NCBI GenBank assembly: GCA_036419695.1
Contig: CP143946.1
Span: 1,262,001 to 1,326,000, forward strand
Reading direction: 5' to 3'
From: [Clostridium] symbiosum
GTDB lineage: Bacteria > Bacillota > Clostridia > Lachnospirales > Lachnospiraceae
DNA: 64,000 nucleotides
The notes beneath the pieces were generated by a model. The model was not told the DNA's origin and did no database searches. It saw nothing but the letters and a program-made list of their open reading frames with translations. The position numbers and the translations under genes were made by a program. Shown piece after piece: positions 40,601 to 49,296 of this stretch; position 1 is the first letter of the stretch; every line of letters begins with the position of its first letter.

Positions 40601-41061
40601 TACAATCTTTTCCTCAGAACTCTCACAGATTCCTCAAAATTTTCTTTCTCATAAAATCTTAAAGCATTCAAATTCTGGCTCAGTACATCTAATTCCACAT
40701 ACTCGGAGCCCCTGCTCCTCCCCCAGTTTTCCACGCCTTCCAACAGCTTTTTCCCAACCCCGTTTCCGCGTAACGATTCCCGGACGATAAAATCCATCAG
40801 ATAGGTATAACGGTGGGGAATAATACTTTTATAGACGGGAGTTTGTTCAAACTGGATGTAAGCCATTCCCAGAACTTCTCCATCCTCCTCTGCAATTAAA
40901 ATATCTTCCGTTTCACTTCTAACAGCAGCTTCCAGAAACTCCCTGTCCTCTTCAGCGGGACGTATGTAGAACGGCTGTAATTCCGCCATTTCCCGATTCA
41001 GATCACGGTACAGCGCCAGAATTGCCGCTATATCATTGATTGCCGCCGGCCTCACTTTCAT
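40600..41061 (-). CDS. GNAT family N-acetyltransferase
   Basis: This 153-residue GNAT fold protein begins with MKVRPAAINDIAAILALYRDLN, has the acetyl-CoA-binding segment FIVRESLRGNGVGKKLLEG (V/I-X-R-X2-G-X-G type, about 99-115) and ends with ELDVLSQNLNALRFYEKENFEE. It transfers an acetyl group to an amine or thiol; the acceptor is unknown. ATG 41061 has AAGGAG upstream; extending the frame further would run into repeat copy E, which cannot be right. It stands alone, with repeat copy E 100 bp upstream. Confidence 0.88.
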   Translation of the reverse strand: MKVRPAAINDIAAILALYRDLNREMAELQPFYIRPAEEDREFLEAAVRSETEDILIAEEDGEVLGMAYIQFEQTPVYKSIIPHRYTYLMDFIVRESLRGNGVGKKLLEGVENWGRSRGSEYVELDVLSQNLNALRFYEKENFEESVRVLRKRL

Positions 41062-41159
41062 GGTACGCACTCCTTTCACAATCCTATGGTACGGTGATAA
41101 ACATATTTTATCAGAAAACCATTTCCATGGACAGATATTATTGAGCTGTGGGAACGCCA

Positions 41160-41350
41160 CCAAAAGACAGCGGCAATACCTGCCCCGCACTTGAAGGAAT
41201 AGAACAATTCAGCGGCCGCAGGCTGGGGTTCAGAATGGCAAGAACCTTCGCGTCTTCAGTCCCGGTCATAACCTTCCTCCGGGACTGAAGACTCACAGCT
41301 CTCCTCTCACCATTCCGAACCCCGACCTCACCGGCGCGTTTCATTTCTCA
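41160..41350 (-). repeat. Palindromic repeat family copy E (reverse, central arm deleted)
   Basis: This copy is only about 190 bp. Outer stem GGGGTTCAGAATGG (41225-41238) / CCATTCCGAACCCC (41310-41323) with one mismatch, second stem GTCTTCAGTCCCGG (41252-41265) / CCGGGACTGAAGAC (41279-41292), loop of 13 nt. About 175 bp that form the inner palindrome of the other copies are missing, and the cut lies between CATAACCTTCC and the second arm. The tail (CCTTCAAGTGCGGGGCAGGTATTGCCGC on the minus strand, shown in part) is recognisable but diverged. Boundaries are approximate. Confidence 0.8.
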
Positions 41351-41375
41351 ACGAACTCCCCCACACTGTGAAATC

Positions 41376-41408
41376 TCTGTGAAACAGTAGAAACTCCCTT
41401 TACAATCT
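41376..41408 (+). promoter_or_regulatory. Direct repeats upstream of the response regulator gene
   Basis: TGTGAAATCTC, TGTGAAACAGT and a weaker AGAAACTCCC are spaced 11 bp apart, the spacing used by OmpR/PhoB-type dimers. This fits autoregulation by the response regulator downstream. Confidence 0.4.
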
Positions 41409-41503
41409 GCTAAAATACAGGTAAAACAAAGATAAACAGCGGCTATCCGGCAAGACTGTATAAGAAAGGGCCGGATAATTCTGATAACACAGAGGTGAAT
41501 AAG

Positions 41504-42181
41504 ATGGAGATATTAAAAGTACTGGTAGTGGATGACGAACCCAGAATGAGAAAACTGGTCAGAGATTTCCTTACGGTAAAGGGATTTCAGGTTGTGGAAG
41601 CCGGTGACGGGGAGGAAGCGATAGATGTATTTTTCGACCAGAAGGACATTGCCCTGATCCTTCTGGATGTTATGATGCCGAAGATGGACGGCTGGGAGGT
41701 GTGCCGGACAATCAGAAAGTATTCCCAGGTCCCGATTATCATGCTGACGGCACGGGGAGAAGAACAGGACGAACTTCAGGGCTTCAGCCTGGGCGTGGAC
41801 GAATACATTTCCAAGCCGTTCAGCCCCAAGATTCTGGTAGCCAGGGTGGAAGCGATTCTCCGAAGGAGCAGCACGATGTCCCAGGAAGTGATTGATGTAG
41901 GCGGAATACACATTGATAAGTCGGCTCATCAGGTAATGGTGGATGGGAAAAATGTGGATTTGAGCTATAAGGAGTTTGAGCTGATCACATATTTTGCGGA
42001 GAACCAGGGAATCGCCCTTTCCAGGGAGAAGATTTTAAATAATGTATGGAATTACGATTACTTCGGCGATGCCAGGACAATTGACACCCATGTCAAGAAG
42101 CTGCGCAGTAAGCTGGGGGAGAAGGGTGAATATATCAAAACCATCTGGGGCATGGGATATAAATTCGAGGTGGATGGATGA
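41504..42181 (+). CDS. OmpR/PhoB family response regulator
   Basis: This 225-residue response regulator has a receiver domain (VLVVDDEPRMRKLV, phospho-acceptor Asp in LILLDVMMPKMDGW about residue 53, Thr in IIMLTARGEE, Lys in YISKPFSPK) and a C-terminal winged helix (LSYKEFELITYFAENQGIALSREKILNNVWNYDYFGDARTIDTHVKKLRSKLG). AGAGGTG lies 6 nt before ATG 41504. Its stop overlaps the start of the histidine kinase gene (ATGA). Direct repeats at 41376-41408 suggest autoregulation. Stimulus unknown. Confidence 0.93.
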   Translation: MEILKVLVVDDEPRMRKLVRDFLTVKGFQVVEAGDGEEAIDVFFDQKDIALILLDVMMPKMDGWEVCRTIRKYSQVPIIMLTARGEEQDELQGFSLGVDEYISKPFSPKILVARVEAILRRSSTMSQEVIDVGGIHIDKSAHQVMVDGKNVDLSYKEFELITYFAENQGIALSREKILNNVWNYDYFGDARTIDTHVKKLRSKLGEKGEYIKTIWGMGYKFEVDG

Positions 42182-43875
42182 GACATACGACGCTGAAATG
42201 GAAATTTACAGTGACGTTTATCAGCATGATGGCTCTGGCCGTGGCGGCTACATGGTGCATTAACAACTGGTTTCTGGAGAGCTACTACCAGAATTACAAG
42301 ATTGGCGTGCTGGAAAAAGCCTACTATGCAATTGACGCCATTGTCCTGGAAGAGAGGGCAAAAGGCGGTAGCGCCCTGGAAGGGGCGGAGGATGAACTGA
42401 GCAGCAGCGACTTTTTTTCTGCAGACGGAACAGGGACCGACAAAGGTTATGGAAGAGACAGAAACTCCGGAAAAAGGGGCGGCGATGACTATGGATTAAT
42501 ACTGGAAGGGCCATCCGTTCCTTCGGCACAGCCGGAGACAGGAACGGATGAGGACGGTTCGGAAAGCGGGGTCGTAAAGCTGGCGCAGCTGGTGCGCTAC
42601 CTGAGGGATACGTCCAATATCACGCTGCTTATCTGCGACAGCATGAACGGCAACATCCTTGTATCCTCGGTAAAAGATATTCAAATCATGAAGGACAGGG
42701 TCAGCCAGTATATTGTAGGTAAGAACGCGCCTCACCGGGAGATTATGGAGGAGCATGAAAACTACATGATCCAGAAGACGTACGATCCCAGGACCAAGAC
42801 CTTTTACCTGGAGAGCTGGGGATTCTTCTCCGATAACGGGACCATCTTTATCATGACGACTCCCCTTGACAGCATCCGGGAAAGCGCGGCCATATCGAAC
42901 CGTTTCCTGATGTACGTGGGAATTGCCGTGATCCTGGTCGGCAGCATCATTCTCTACTTTATTACAAGCAGAATCACATCCCCGATCCATGAACTGTCAC
43001 GTCTTTCCGAAAAAATGTCCAATCTGGACTTTGAGGCAAAATACAGGGAGACAAGACATTCGACCGAGGAGATCAGCACGCTGGGCAACAGTATGAACGT
43101 GCTGTCGGATAAGCTGAAGGAGACAATCGGTGAGCTGAAATCGGCCAATATCCGTCTGCAGAAGGACATTGAGGAAAAGACGCAGATAGACGAGATGAGA
43201 AAAGACTTCATTGCCAATGTTTCCCATGAGCTTAAAACTCCGATTGCCCTGATTCAGGGATATGCGGAAGGATTGACCGAAGGAATGGCCGTGGAGAAGG
43301 AGAGCCGCGATTACTACTGCGAGGTTATCATGGATGAGGCCGGCAAGATGAACAAGATGGTAAAACAGCTTCTGACCCTGACCGCCCTGGAATTCGGTAA
43401 TGAGCAGACGGCCATGGAGCGGTTTAACCTGACGGAGCTGATCCAGGGAGTCATATCGGCTGCGGGCCTGATACTTCAGCAGAAGGAAATTACCGTAGAC
43501 TTTGGCTATACGGAACCGGTCTATGTTTGGGGCGATGAATTCAAGATAGAGGAGGTAGTGACTAATTATCTGAACAACGCCATTAACCACGCAGAGGGTG
43601 AGAAAAAGATTGTCATCCGCATGGAACCGGACGGCAAGGAAGTGATGGTATCCGTTTTCAACACGGGCCAGCCTATTCCGGAGGCGGATATTCCGAACCT
43701 GTGGACCAAGTTCTTTAAGGTAGACAAGGCGAGAACGAGAGAATACGGAGGAAGCGGAATCGGACTTTCAATTGTAAAGGCAATTATGGAGTCCCATCAC
43801 AAACAATATGGAGTCAGAAATCTGGAGGACGGCGTGGAATTCTGGTTCACACTGGACTGTGGCAAGGATGCCTGA
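42178..43875 (+). CDS. Sensor histidine kinase
   Basis: This 565-residue membrane kinase has a first helix (about 10-30), an extracytoplasmic sensor region (about 32-240) that includes a low-complexity Ser/Gly/Asp-rich segment at 60-110, a second helix (about 243-263), HAMP (ITSPIHELSRLSEKMSNLDFEAKY), HisKA with the phospho-His in NVSHELKTPIALIQGYAEGL (about 347), and HATPase with NYLNNAINHAEG (N box) and GGSGIGLSIVKAIMESH (G box). Partner of the response regulator by ATGA overlap. It resembles cell-envelope-stress type kinases of Firmicutes, but the signal is not readable. Confidence 0.92.
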   Translation: MRHTTLKWKFTVTFISMMALAVAATWCINNWFLESYYQNYKIGVLEKAYYAIDAIVLEERAKGGSALEGAEDELSSSDFFSADGTGTDKGYGRDRNSGKRGGDDYGLILEGPSVPSAQPETGTDEDGSESGVVKLAQLVRYLRDTSNITLLICDSMNGNILVSSVKDIQIMKDRVSQYIVGKNAPHREIMEEHENYMIQKTYDPRTKTFYLESWGFFSDNGTIFIMTTPLDSIRESAAISNRFLMYVGIAVILVGSIILYFITSRITSPIHELSRLSEKMSNLDFEAKYRETRHSTEEISTLGNSMNVLSDKLKETIGELKSANIRLQKDIEEKTQIDEMRKDFIANVSHELKTPIALIQGYAEGLTEGMAVEKESRDYYCEVIMDEAGKMNKMVKQLLTLTALEFGNEQTAMERFNLTELIQGVISAAGLILQQKEITVDFGYTEPVYVWGDEFKIEEVVTNYLNNAINHAEGEKKIVIRMEPDGKEVMVSVFNTGQPIPEADIPNLWTKFFKVDKARTREYGGSGIGLSIVKAIMESHHKQYGVRNLEDGVEFWFTLDCGKDA

Positions 43876-43963
43876 CGGCAGAAACATAAAAAGGAGAAGG
43901 AGGTGCAGGTGTTTTTGGAAGGAAAATGGATCCGTCCGGAAACACCTGCCTCCGCGTGAGGCC

Positions 43964-46189
43964 ATGTATGAACAAGAGGGAAAAACAAAACAGCTGAAAG
44001 AGGAAATTGTGATTGCGGGAGCAGTGGCAGGGCAGGAAATAGAAGAACCGGCGGACTGCCCGGGCATAATCGCGCCAGGCGGAGAATGTGAGCAGATGGA
44101 ACCGTTAGACGAGGTGAGCGGCTTCAGGATACGTCCCGGGCTGTATGGGAGCAACGGGGCCACCGCACTTCCGGGAGCCGTCAATTTTACCGTTCATTCC
44201 CACGGAGCCTATTCCTGTGAACTGCTTTTATATCACAGGATGGAGAACAGCCCCTATGCCGTTATCCCGTTTCCTGAGAAATACAGGGTGGGGAATGTCT
44301 ATTCCATGATTGTGTTCGGCCTGAAAATCACGGAATTTGAGTATGCCTACCGTCTTGACGGTCCCTGGGATCCGGCAAAGGGGCTGCTCTTTGACAGGAC
44401 CAAACCGCTTTTAGATCCATATGCCAAGGCGATAACGGGACAGAGCGTCTGGGGCGTGAAGCGCGGTGACGAGGATCAGTACCACGCGCGAGTCGTGAGA
44501 AATAACTTTGACTGGAAGGATGTGTTCCGTCCGAAGCTTTCGATGTCAGATTCCATTATCTATGAGATGCATGTGAGAGGGTTTACGCACCATCCTTCGT
44601 CGGGAGTGGAAAATCCAGGGACATTTGCCGGACTGATGGAGAAAATTCCATATCTGAAGGAGCTGGGAGTGACGACGGTGGAACTGATGCCTATCTTTGA
44701 GTTCGATGAGACGCAGGACAGAAGAGTCGTGGGCGGAAGGACGCTCTGTGACTTCTGGGGATATAATACGGTGAGTTTTTTTGCGCCGAACACCAGTTAT
44801 ACGGCTGCGGATGAATATAACCGGGAGGGTGAGGAGCTGAAAACCCTGATCAAGGAACTGCATGAGAACGGCATGGAGATTATTTTGGACGTGGTTTTCA
44901 ACCACACGGCCGAGGGCAACGAACACGGGCCGGTGATCTCTTTTAAAGGGTTTGACAACAATATCTATTACATGCTCACCCCGGAGGGCTACTACTATAA
45001 TTTCAGCGGCTGCGGCAATACATTAAACTGCAACCATCCCATTGTACAGGAGATGATTGTGGAATGCCTGCGTTACTGGGTAACATCCTATCATGTGGAC
45101 GGATTCCGGTTTGATCTGGCCAGTATCCTGGGCAGAAATGAGGATGGGACGCCGATGTCCAATCCGCCCCTTTTAAAAAGGCTGGCTTTTGATCCGCTGC
45201 TCGGCGATACGAAGCTGATTGCGGAGGCCTGGGATGCAGGAGGACTCTACCAGGTCGGAAGTTTCCCGGCATTCTGCCACTGGGCCGAGTGGAACGGGAA
45301 ATACAGGGATGAGCTGAGGAGTTATTTAAAAGGAGAGTACTGGCTGGCGCCACAGGCGGTGAAGAGGATTACAGGTTCCCCCGATCTGTACCGCTCGGAT
45401 AAGGAGTACCAGGGGTACAATTCTTCCGTCAATTTCATCACCTGCCACGACGGGTTCACCCTGTGCGATTTGTACTCTTACAACCAGAAGCACAACGAGG
45501 CCAACGGATGGAATAATACGGACGGAAGCGACGACAACAGGAGCTGGAACTGCGGGACCGAGGGGCCGACGGAGGATGAGACGGTCAACCGCCTGAGGAT
45601 GAAGCTGATGAAGAATGCCTGTGCCGTCCTGATGTGCAGCAGGGGTACGCCGATGCTGCTGGCGGGAGATGAGTTTGGCTTTTCCAAGCAGGGCAATAAC
45701 AATACATACTGTCAGGATAATGAGCTGTCCTGGCTGGACTGGGGATTGATTGAGAAAAACCGGGAACTGTTTTTATTCTTCAAACAAATGATACACTTTC
45801 GGAAAAAGCACCGCTCCATACGGTGCGAACTGGGGGCGGCCAAATGCGGTTTCCCCTCTGTTGGCACGTATACATCCGATTCATGGGATGCATCGGTCAC
45901 CAACGACACAAAGGCCGTAGGCATCCTGTTTGCAGGGTATGACGAAGAGCAGGAGGCCGACGATATCGTCTTCCTGGCCGTAAATCCCTACTGGGAGGAG
46001 CAGGCCATAAGACTTCCCAAACTGCCGGCCCATTATGCCTGGAGCGTCGAGGCGGATACATCGGACGATAGCGTCTCCCATGACACCTCTCATACCGCGG
46101 CGGGAAATGAGCCGCGCCGGATTGGAGCGCGTTCTGTCCTGGTTCTGTCCGCCTCTGAGCGCAGGTTGGATCAGACGGTATCTCTGTAA
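43964..46189 (+). CDS. glgX: Glycogen debranching enzyme, GH13 isoamylase/GlgX type
   Basis: This 741-residue GH13 enzyme hydrolyses alpha-1,6 branches in glycogen or limit dextrin. After about 55 poorly conserved residues it has a CBM48-like domain (VSGFRIRPGLYGSNGA to FEYAYRLDGPWDP), then the catalytic barrel: IYEMHVRGFT, DVVFNHTAEG, nucleophile Asp in DGFRFDLAS, acid/base Glu in LIAEAWDAGG and transition-state Asp in ITCHDGFTL. The ATG at 43964 is chosen with GTGAGG upstream; readings from 43808 or 43868 would overlap the kinase gene or give an unrelated basic N-terminus. Probable cytosolic enzyme of storage-glucan breakdown. Confidence 0.88.
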   Translation: MYEQEGKTKQLKEEIVIAGAVAGQEIEEPADCPGIIAPGGECEQMEPLDEVSGFRIRPGLYGSNGATALPGAVNFTVHSHGAYSCELLLYHRMENSPYAVIPFPEKYRVGNVYSMIVFGLKITEFEYAYRLDGPWDPAKGLLFDRTKPLLDPYAKAITGQSVWGVKRGDEDQYHARVVRNNFDWKDVFRPKLSMSDSIIYEMHVRGFTHHPSSGVENPGTFAGLMEKIPYLKELGVTTVELMPIFEFDETQDRRVVGGRTLCDFWGYNTVSFFAPNTSYTAADEYNREGEELKTLIKELHENGMEIILDVVFNHTAEGNEHGPVISFKGFDNNIYYMLTPEGYYYNFSGCGNTLNCNHPIVQEMIVECLRYWVTSYHVDGFRFDLASILGRNEDGTPMSNPPLLKRLAFDPLLGDTKLIAEAWDAGGLYQVGSFPAFCHWAEWNGKYRDELRSYLKGEYWLAPQAVKRITGSPDLYRSDKEYQGYNSSVNFITCHDGFTLCDLYSYNQKHNEANGWNNTDGSDDNRSWNCGTEGPTEDETVNRLRMKLMKNACAVLMCSRGTPMLLAGDEFGFSKQGNNNTYCQDNELSWLDWGLIEKNRELFLFFKQMIHFRKKHRSIRCELGAAKCGFPSVGTYTSDSWDASVTNDTKAVGILFAGYDEEQEADDIVFLAVNPYWEEQAIRLPKLPAHYAWSVEADTSDDSVSHDTSHTAAGNEPRRIGARSVLVLSASERRLDQTVSL

Positions 46190-46227
46190 ACAAAACGATA
46201 AGAAAAGAATAAGACAGCCGCGCGGAA

Positions 46228-46256
46228 TTGACATGTTCCGTGCCCTGTGCTATATT
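46228..46256 (+). promoter_or_regulatory. Sigma-A promoter upstream of the small secreted protein and secDF
   Basis: TTGACA (46228-46233) and TATATT (46251-46256) are 17 bp apart, 48 bp before the start of the small membrane protein gene. Confidence 0.75.
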
Positions 46257-46303
46257 TCGCATATCAAAATTATGTTTAATAGGGCAGACAGGGGGCGAAG
46301 CGA

Positions 46304-46801
46304 ATGAAGGGGAAATCTTGTACCGGGATTCTATCACTTCTTTATCCGTTCATCCTCTGTCTGCTCTTTTTATCCTTCGGGCCGGGCGTCTCTCACTCCT
46401 TCCCTGTTTTAAGCTTCACGCATTTTGCCTGTGGAGCGGCAGGGGGAGACGGCGCCGGGCCTGAATGCATCTCCGGGACAGGCTGGCGTTCGTCCGACGA
46501 CGGGTATGCATTCATACCGGCAGCAGGCCCCGTCTCATGGAACCAGAAGAACGGCCAGAAAACGGGCCTGTACTCATATGATGAGGAGGAACTGGAGGAG
46601 GACAGCCGGTGGCCGTTCGGGGGCGGTGACGGCGCCCCGCTTTTTCCGGCGCCTTTTTCCCATCCCTTTACCGGACTCGGGGGAAATTCTTATTATTATC
46701 TTTGCGCCGCGCTCCTGCAAATGGGCAGCGCTCTTTGTATTGTCTGCATTCTCCATAAAACGGACGGAAAGAAACGGATTGCTCCTGTAGTGAAACTGTA
46801 A
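46304..46801 (+). CDS. Small membrane/exported protein of unknown function
   Basis: I do not recognise this 165-residue protein. It has an N-terminal hydrophobic signal or anchor (about 8-28), a Gly/Ser/Asp-rich middle without clear structure containing an acidic stretch (YDEEELEEDSRWPFGGGDG), and a second hydrophobic helix (about 128-150, YYYLCAALLQMGSALCIVCIL) followed by a basic end. The good promoter 48 bp upstream and the 25-nt distance to secDF suggest a real gene co-transcribed with secDF. Only a weak SD (GGGGGCGAAG) is seen. Confidence 0.5.
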   Translation: MKGKSCTGILSLLYPFILCLLFLSFGPGVSHSFPVLSFTHFACGAAGGDGAGPECISGTGWRSSDDGYAFIPAAGPVSWNQKNGQKTGLYSYDEEELEEDSRWPFGGGDGAPLFPAPFSHPFTGLGGNSYYYLCAALLQMGSALCIVCILHKTDGKKRIAPVVKL

Positions 46802-46826
46802 ATTAATACAACACAGGAGGAATAAC

Positions 46827-48980
46827 GTGAAAAATAAAAAAAATCATATCTGGATAGTGGGTGTCATCATCGCTGTCTTTGTTTATGCTGCGGTTTTTGG
46901 CTGCGGAAATGATATTAAAGGAATCGGGCAGATGCGTTTCGGCATCGATATCCGGGGCGGAGTGGAGGCCGTGTTTGAACCGGCCGGGGATTACCGGCCC
47001 TCGGAAAGTGAACTGGAATCCGCCAGGGATGTAATTGAAGGAAGACTGGACGCTAAAAACATATTGGACCGTGAGGTGACGGTGGACAGAAAAGCCGGCC
47101 ACGTCATTGTCCGTTTCCCATGGAAATCGGATGAAAAGAACTTTAACCCGGAAGAGGCGATAGCAGAGCTTGGAGAGACGGCCAGGCTGACGTTCCGGGA
47201 TGAGGAGGGCAATATCCTGGTGGAGGGCAAAGACGTGAACAGCAGCGAGGCCGTCCGTGATCCGAATACCGGGGAGAGCGTTGTGAGCCTTTCCTTTGAC
47301 CGGGCGGGAGCCGAGGCATTTGCCGAGGCCACGAAAAAAATGACCGGAAAACGGATAGGGATTTATATGGACGAGACCCTGATTTCCGCCCCGGTTGTAA
47401 AGCAGGCCATTACCGGGGGAACGGCCATGATTAACGGCATGGATTCCCCGGAGGAGGCCAAGGCCCTGTCCGAGAAGATACGCGCCGGAGCGCTGCCGTT
47501 TTCGATGGAGACGACCAATTATAATACGATCAGCCCTACGCTGGGAAACCAGGCGCTGAAATCCATGGCCACGGCCGGAGCGCTTTCCATGGTTCTCATC
47601 TGCCTGTTTATGATGATTTATTACAGGCTGCCCGGAGTTGTAAGCTGTCTGACCCTGCTCTTTCAGATGTCGCTTCAGGTGCTTGCAATATCGATTCCCC
47701 AGTATACCATCACGCTGCCCGGCATAGCAGGCCTGATCCTGTCGGCCGGAATGGCGGTGGACGCCAACATTATCATCAGCGAGCGCATCAGTGAAGAACT
47801 GAGAAATGGAATGACGGTCAAACAGGCGGTGAGAAGAGGATACAAAAATGCATTTTCCTCTGTTCTGGATGGAAATATCACGACGGCAGCCGTGGCGGCA
47901 ATCCTGATGTTTTTCGGTTCGGGAACCATGCTGAGCTTTGGCTACACGCTGCTTACCGGCGTTCTCATCAACCTGTTTGCAGGCGTATGGATGTCCAGGA
48001 CGATCCTCAATTCCCTGATCGAGTATCCGTTCTTCGGCCGGATTACAATGTTCCGGAAGAAAAAGGAGAAAAAGGTTCTGGGATTTTCAAAAAAGAGAAA
48101 ATGGATTCTCCTGTTTACCTGTTGTGTACTCCTCTCGGGAACCACCATCAGCGCGGTAAACGGAATGGAGCTGGACACACAGTTTACGGGAGGCGTGATC
48201 CTCAAATATACATACGACCAGGAGGCAGATACGGAGGCCGTGCGGTCGGGAGTGGAGCAGGAACTGGGCCGCCCGGCCAGTGTGCAGACTTCGGAGGATC
48301 CGCTTACGGGAGAGAAAAAGCTGGTGCTGACGCTGGCGGGCAATAAGGGAATCTCGCCGGAGGAACAGGGACGCGTGACGGCCCTGCTGAACAGTCAGGG
48401 AGGAGACTTTGCCCTGTCCGAGACATTTGCCGTAGAACCTTATATCGGGGCAAAAGCGCTGAAAAATTCGGTGACGGCGGTGGTGCTGTCCGCTCTTTTC
48501 ATTATTATTTATATCAGGCTGCGCTTCTCGTCTCTCTCCGGCCTGGCGGCGGGAGTGTCCGCCGTATTGGCGCTGATCCATGATATCCTGATCGTTGTCT
48601 TCATTTTCGGCATATTCCGGATTCCGGTCAACGACGCCTTTGTAGCGGTGACGCTGACGATTATCGGCTATTCCATCAACGACACGATCGTGCTTTATGA
48701 CAGGATAAGAGAGAATATGAAGGAGACGGGCAAAAAGACCAGCCTGTCGGAACTGGTGGACCGGAGTATCACGGAAACACTGGGGCGTTCCATCAACACG
48801 GCGCTCACGGTTGTAATGAGCATTTTTATCGTGTATATTTTCTCTGTCGTTTACAGAATTGAATCAATCCAGGTATTTTCACTGCCTCTTTTGGCCGGAC
48901 TAATCAGCGGCTGCTACTCATCCGTCTGCATTGCGGGTCCGCTGTGGGCGTACTGGGAGGAGAGGAAAAAGGCGAAATAG
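46827..48980 (+). CDS. secDF: Fused protein translocase subunit SecDF
   Basis: This 717-residue protein joins SecD and SecF as in Bacillus. The SecD half has a first helix, RFGIDIRGGVEAVFEP (the D1 motif, about 35-50), periplasmic domain P1 and helices with GLILSAGMAVDANIIISERI (about 305-325). The SecF half starts near residue 420 with MELDTQFTGGVILKY and ends with GYSINDTIVLYDRIREN. It uses the proton gradient to help pull exported proteins out of SecYEG. The start is GTG 46827 with AGGAGG 7 nt upstream. A hairpin begins at its stop codon. Confidence 0.93.
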   Translation: MKNKKNHIWIVGVIIAVFVYAAVFGCGNDIKGIGQMRFGIDIRGGVEAVFEPAGDYRPSESELESARDVIEGRLDAKNILDREVTVDRKAGHVIVRFPWKSDEKNFNPEEAIAELGETARLTFRDEEGNILVEGKDVNSSEAVRDPNTGESVVSLSFDRAGAEAFAEATKKMTGKRIGIYMDETLISAPVVKQAITGGTAMINGMDSPEEAKALSEKIRAGALPFSMETTNYNTISPTLGNQALKSMATAGALSMVLICLFMMIYYRLPGVVSCLTLLFQMSLQVLAISIPQYTITLPGIAGLILSAGMAVDANIIISERISEELRNGMTVKQAVRRGYKNAFSSVLDGNITTAAVAAILMFFGSGTMLSFGYTLLTGVLINLFAGVWMSRTILNSLIEYPFFGRITMFRKKKEKKVLGFSKKRKWILLFTCCVLLSGTTISAVNGMELDTQFTGGVILKYTYDQEADTEAVRSGVEQELGRPASVQTSEDPLTGEKKLVLTLAGNKGISPEEQGRVTALLNSQGGDFALSETFAVEPYIGAKALKNSVTAVVLSALFIIIYIRLRFSSLSGLAAGVSAVLALIHDILIVVFIFGIFRIPVNDAFVAVTLTIIGYSINDTIVLYDRIRENMKETGKKTSLSELVDRSITETLGRSINTALTVVMSIFIVYIFSVVYRIESIQVFSLPLLAGLISGCYSSVCIAGPLWAYWEERKKAK

Positions 48981-49111
48981 TAACAGTTCAGACAGCATGA
49001 ACTGTTACGGCATTTGGCTAATGAAATCGCTGCGCGATGAGCCGAATGCTTGCTGCCACTACCTTTTTGTACAGTCAGCGCAGTAAATGCGCAGACCTAT
49101 CTGAACTGTTA
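48980..49111. repeat. 131-bp hairpin-rich element with terminal inverted repeats
   Basis: TAACAGTTCAGA (48981-48992) and TCTGAACTGTTA (49100-49111) are 12-bp terminal inverted repeats. Inside, GTAACAGTTCA / TGAACTGTTAC (48980-49008) and GCATTTGGCT / AGCCGAATGC (49010-49049) form hairpins, the latter with an inner ATCGC / GCGAT. The left arm can pair either with the near or with the far arm. It starts at the last base of the secDF stop and may also act as its terminator. No T run. Confidence 0.6.
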
Positions 49112-49151
49112 TGTGAAATTATAAAATAAGTATAAAACATCCGAAACGAAC

Positions 49152-49180
49152 TTGACAAAGATGAGAAAAGAAAATATAAT
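49152..49180 (+). promoter_or_regulatory. Sigma-A promoter of the NlpC/P60 hydrolase gene
   Basis: TTGACA (49152-49157) and TATAAT (49175-49180), 17 bp apart, with a leader of about 110 nt. Confidence 0.85.
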
Positions 49181-49296
49181 AACAACGTAACATGATTTAA
49201 CAATTGTGTAACATTTAGCAAGGAAACCTTAATAAATAGCAAGGTTTTCGTGAGAATTTAACTGAATATAGCAAATAACAATCAAGGGGTTTTTGG

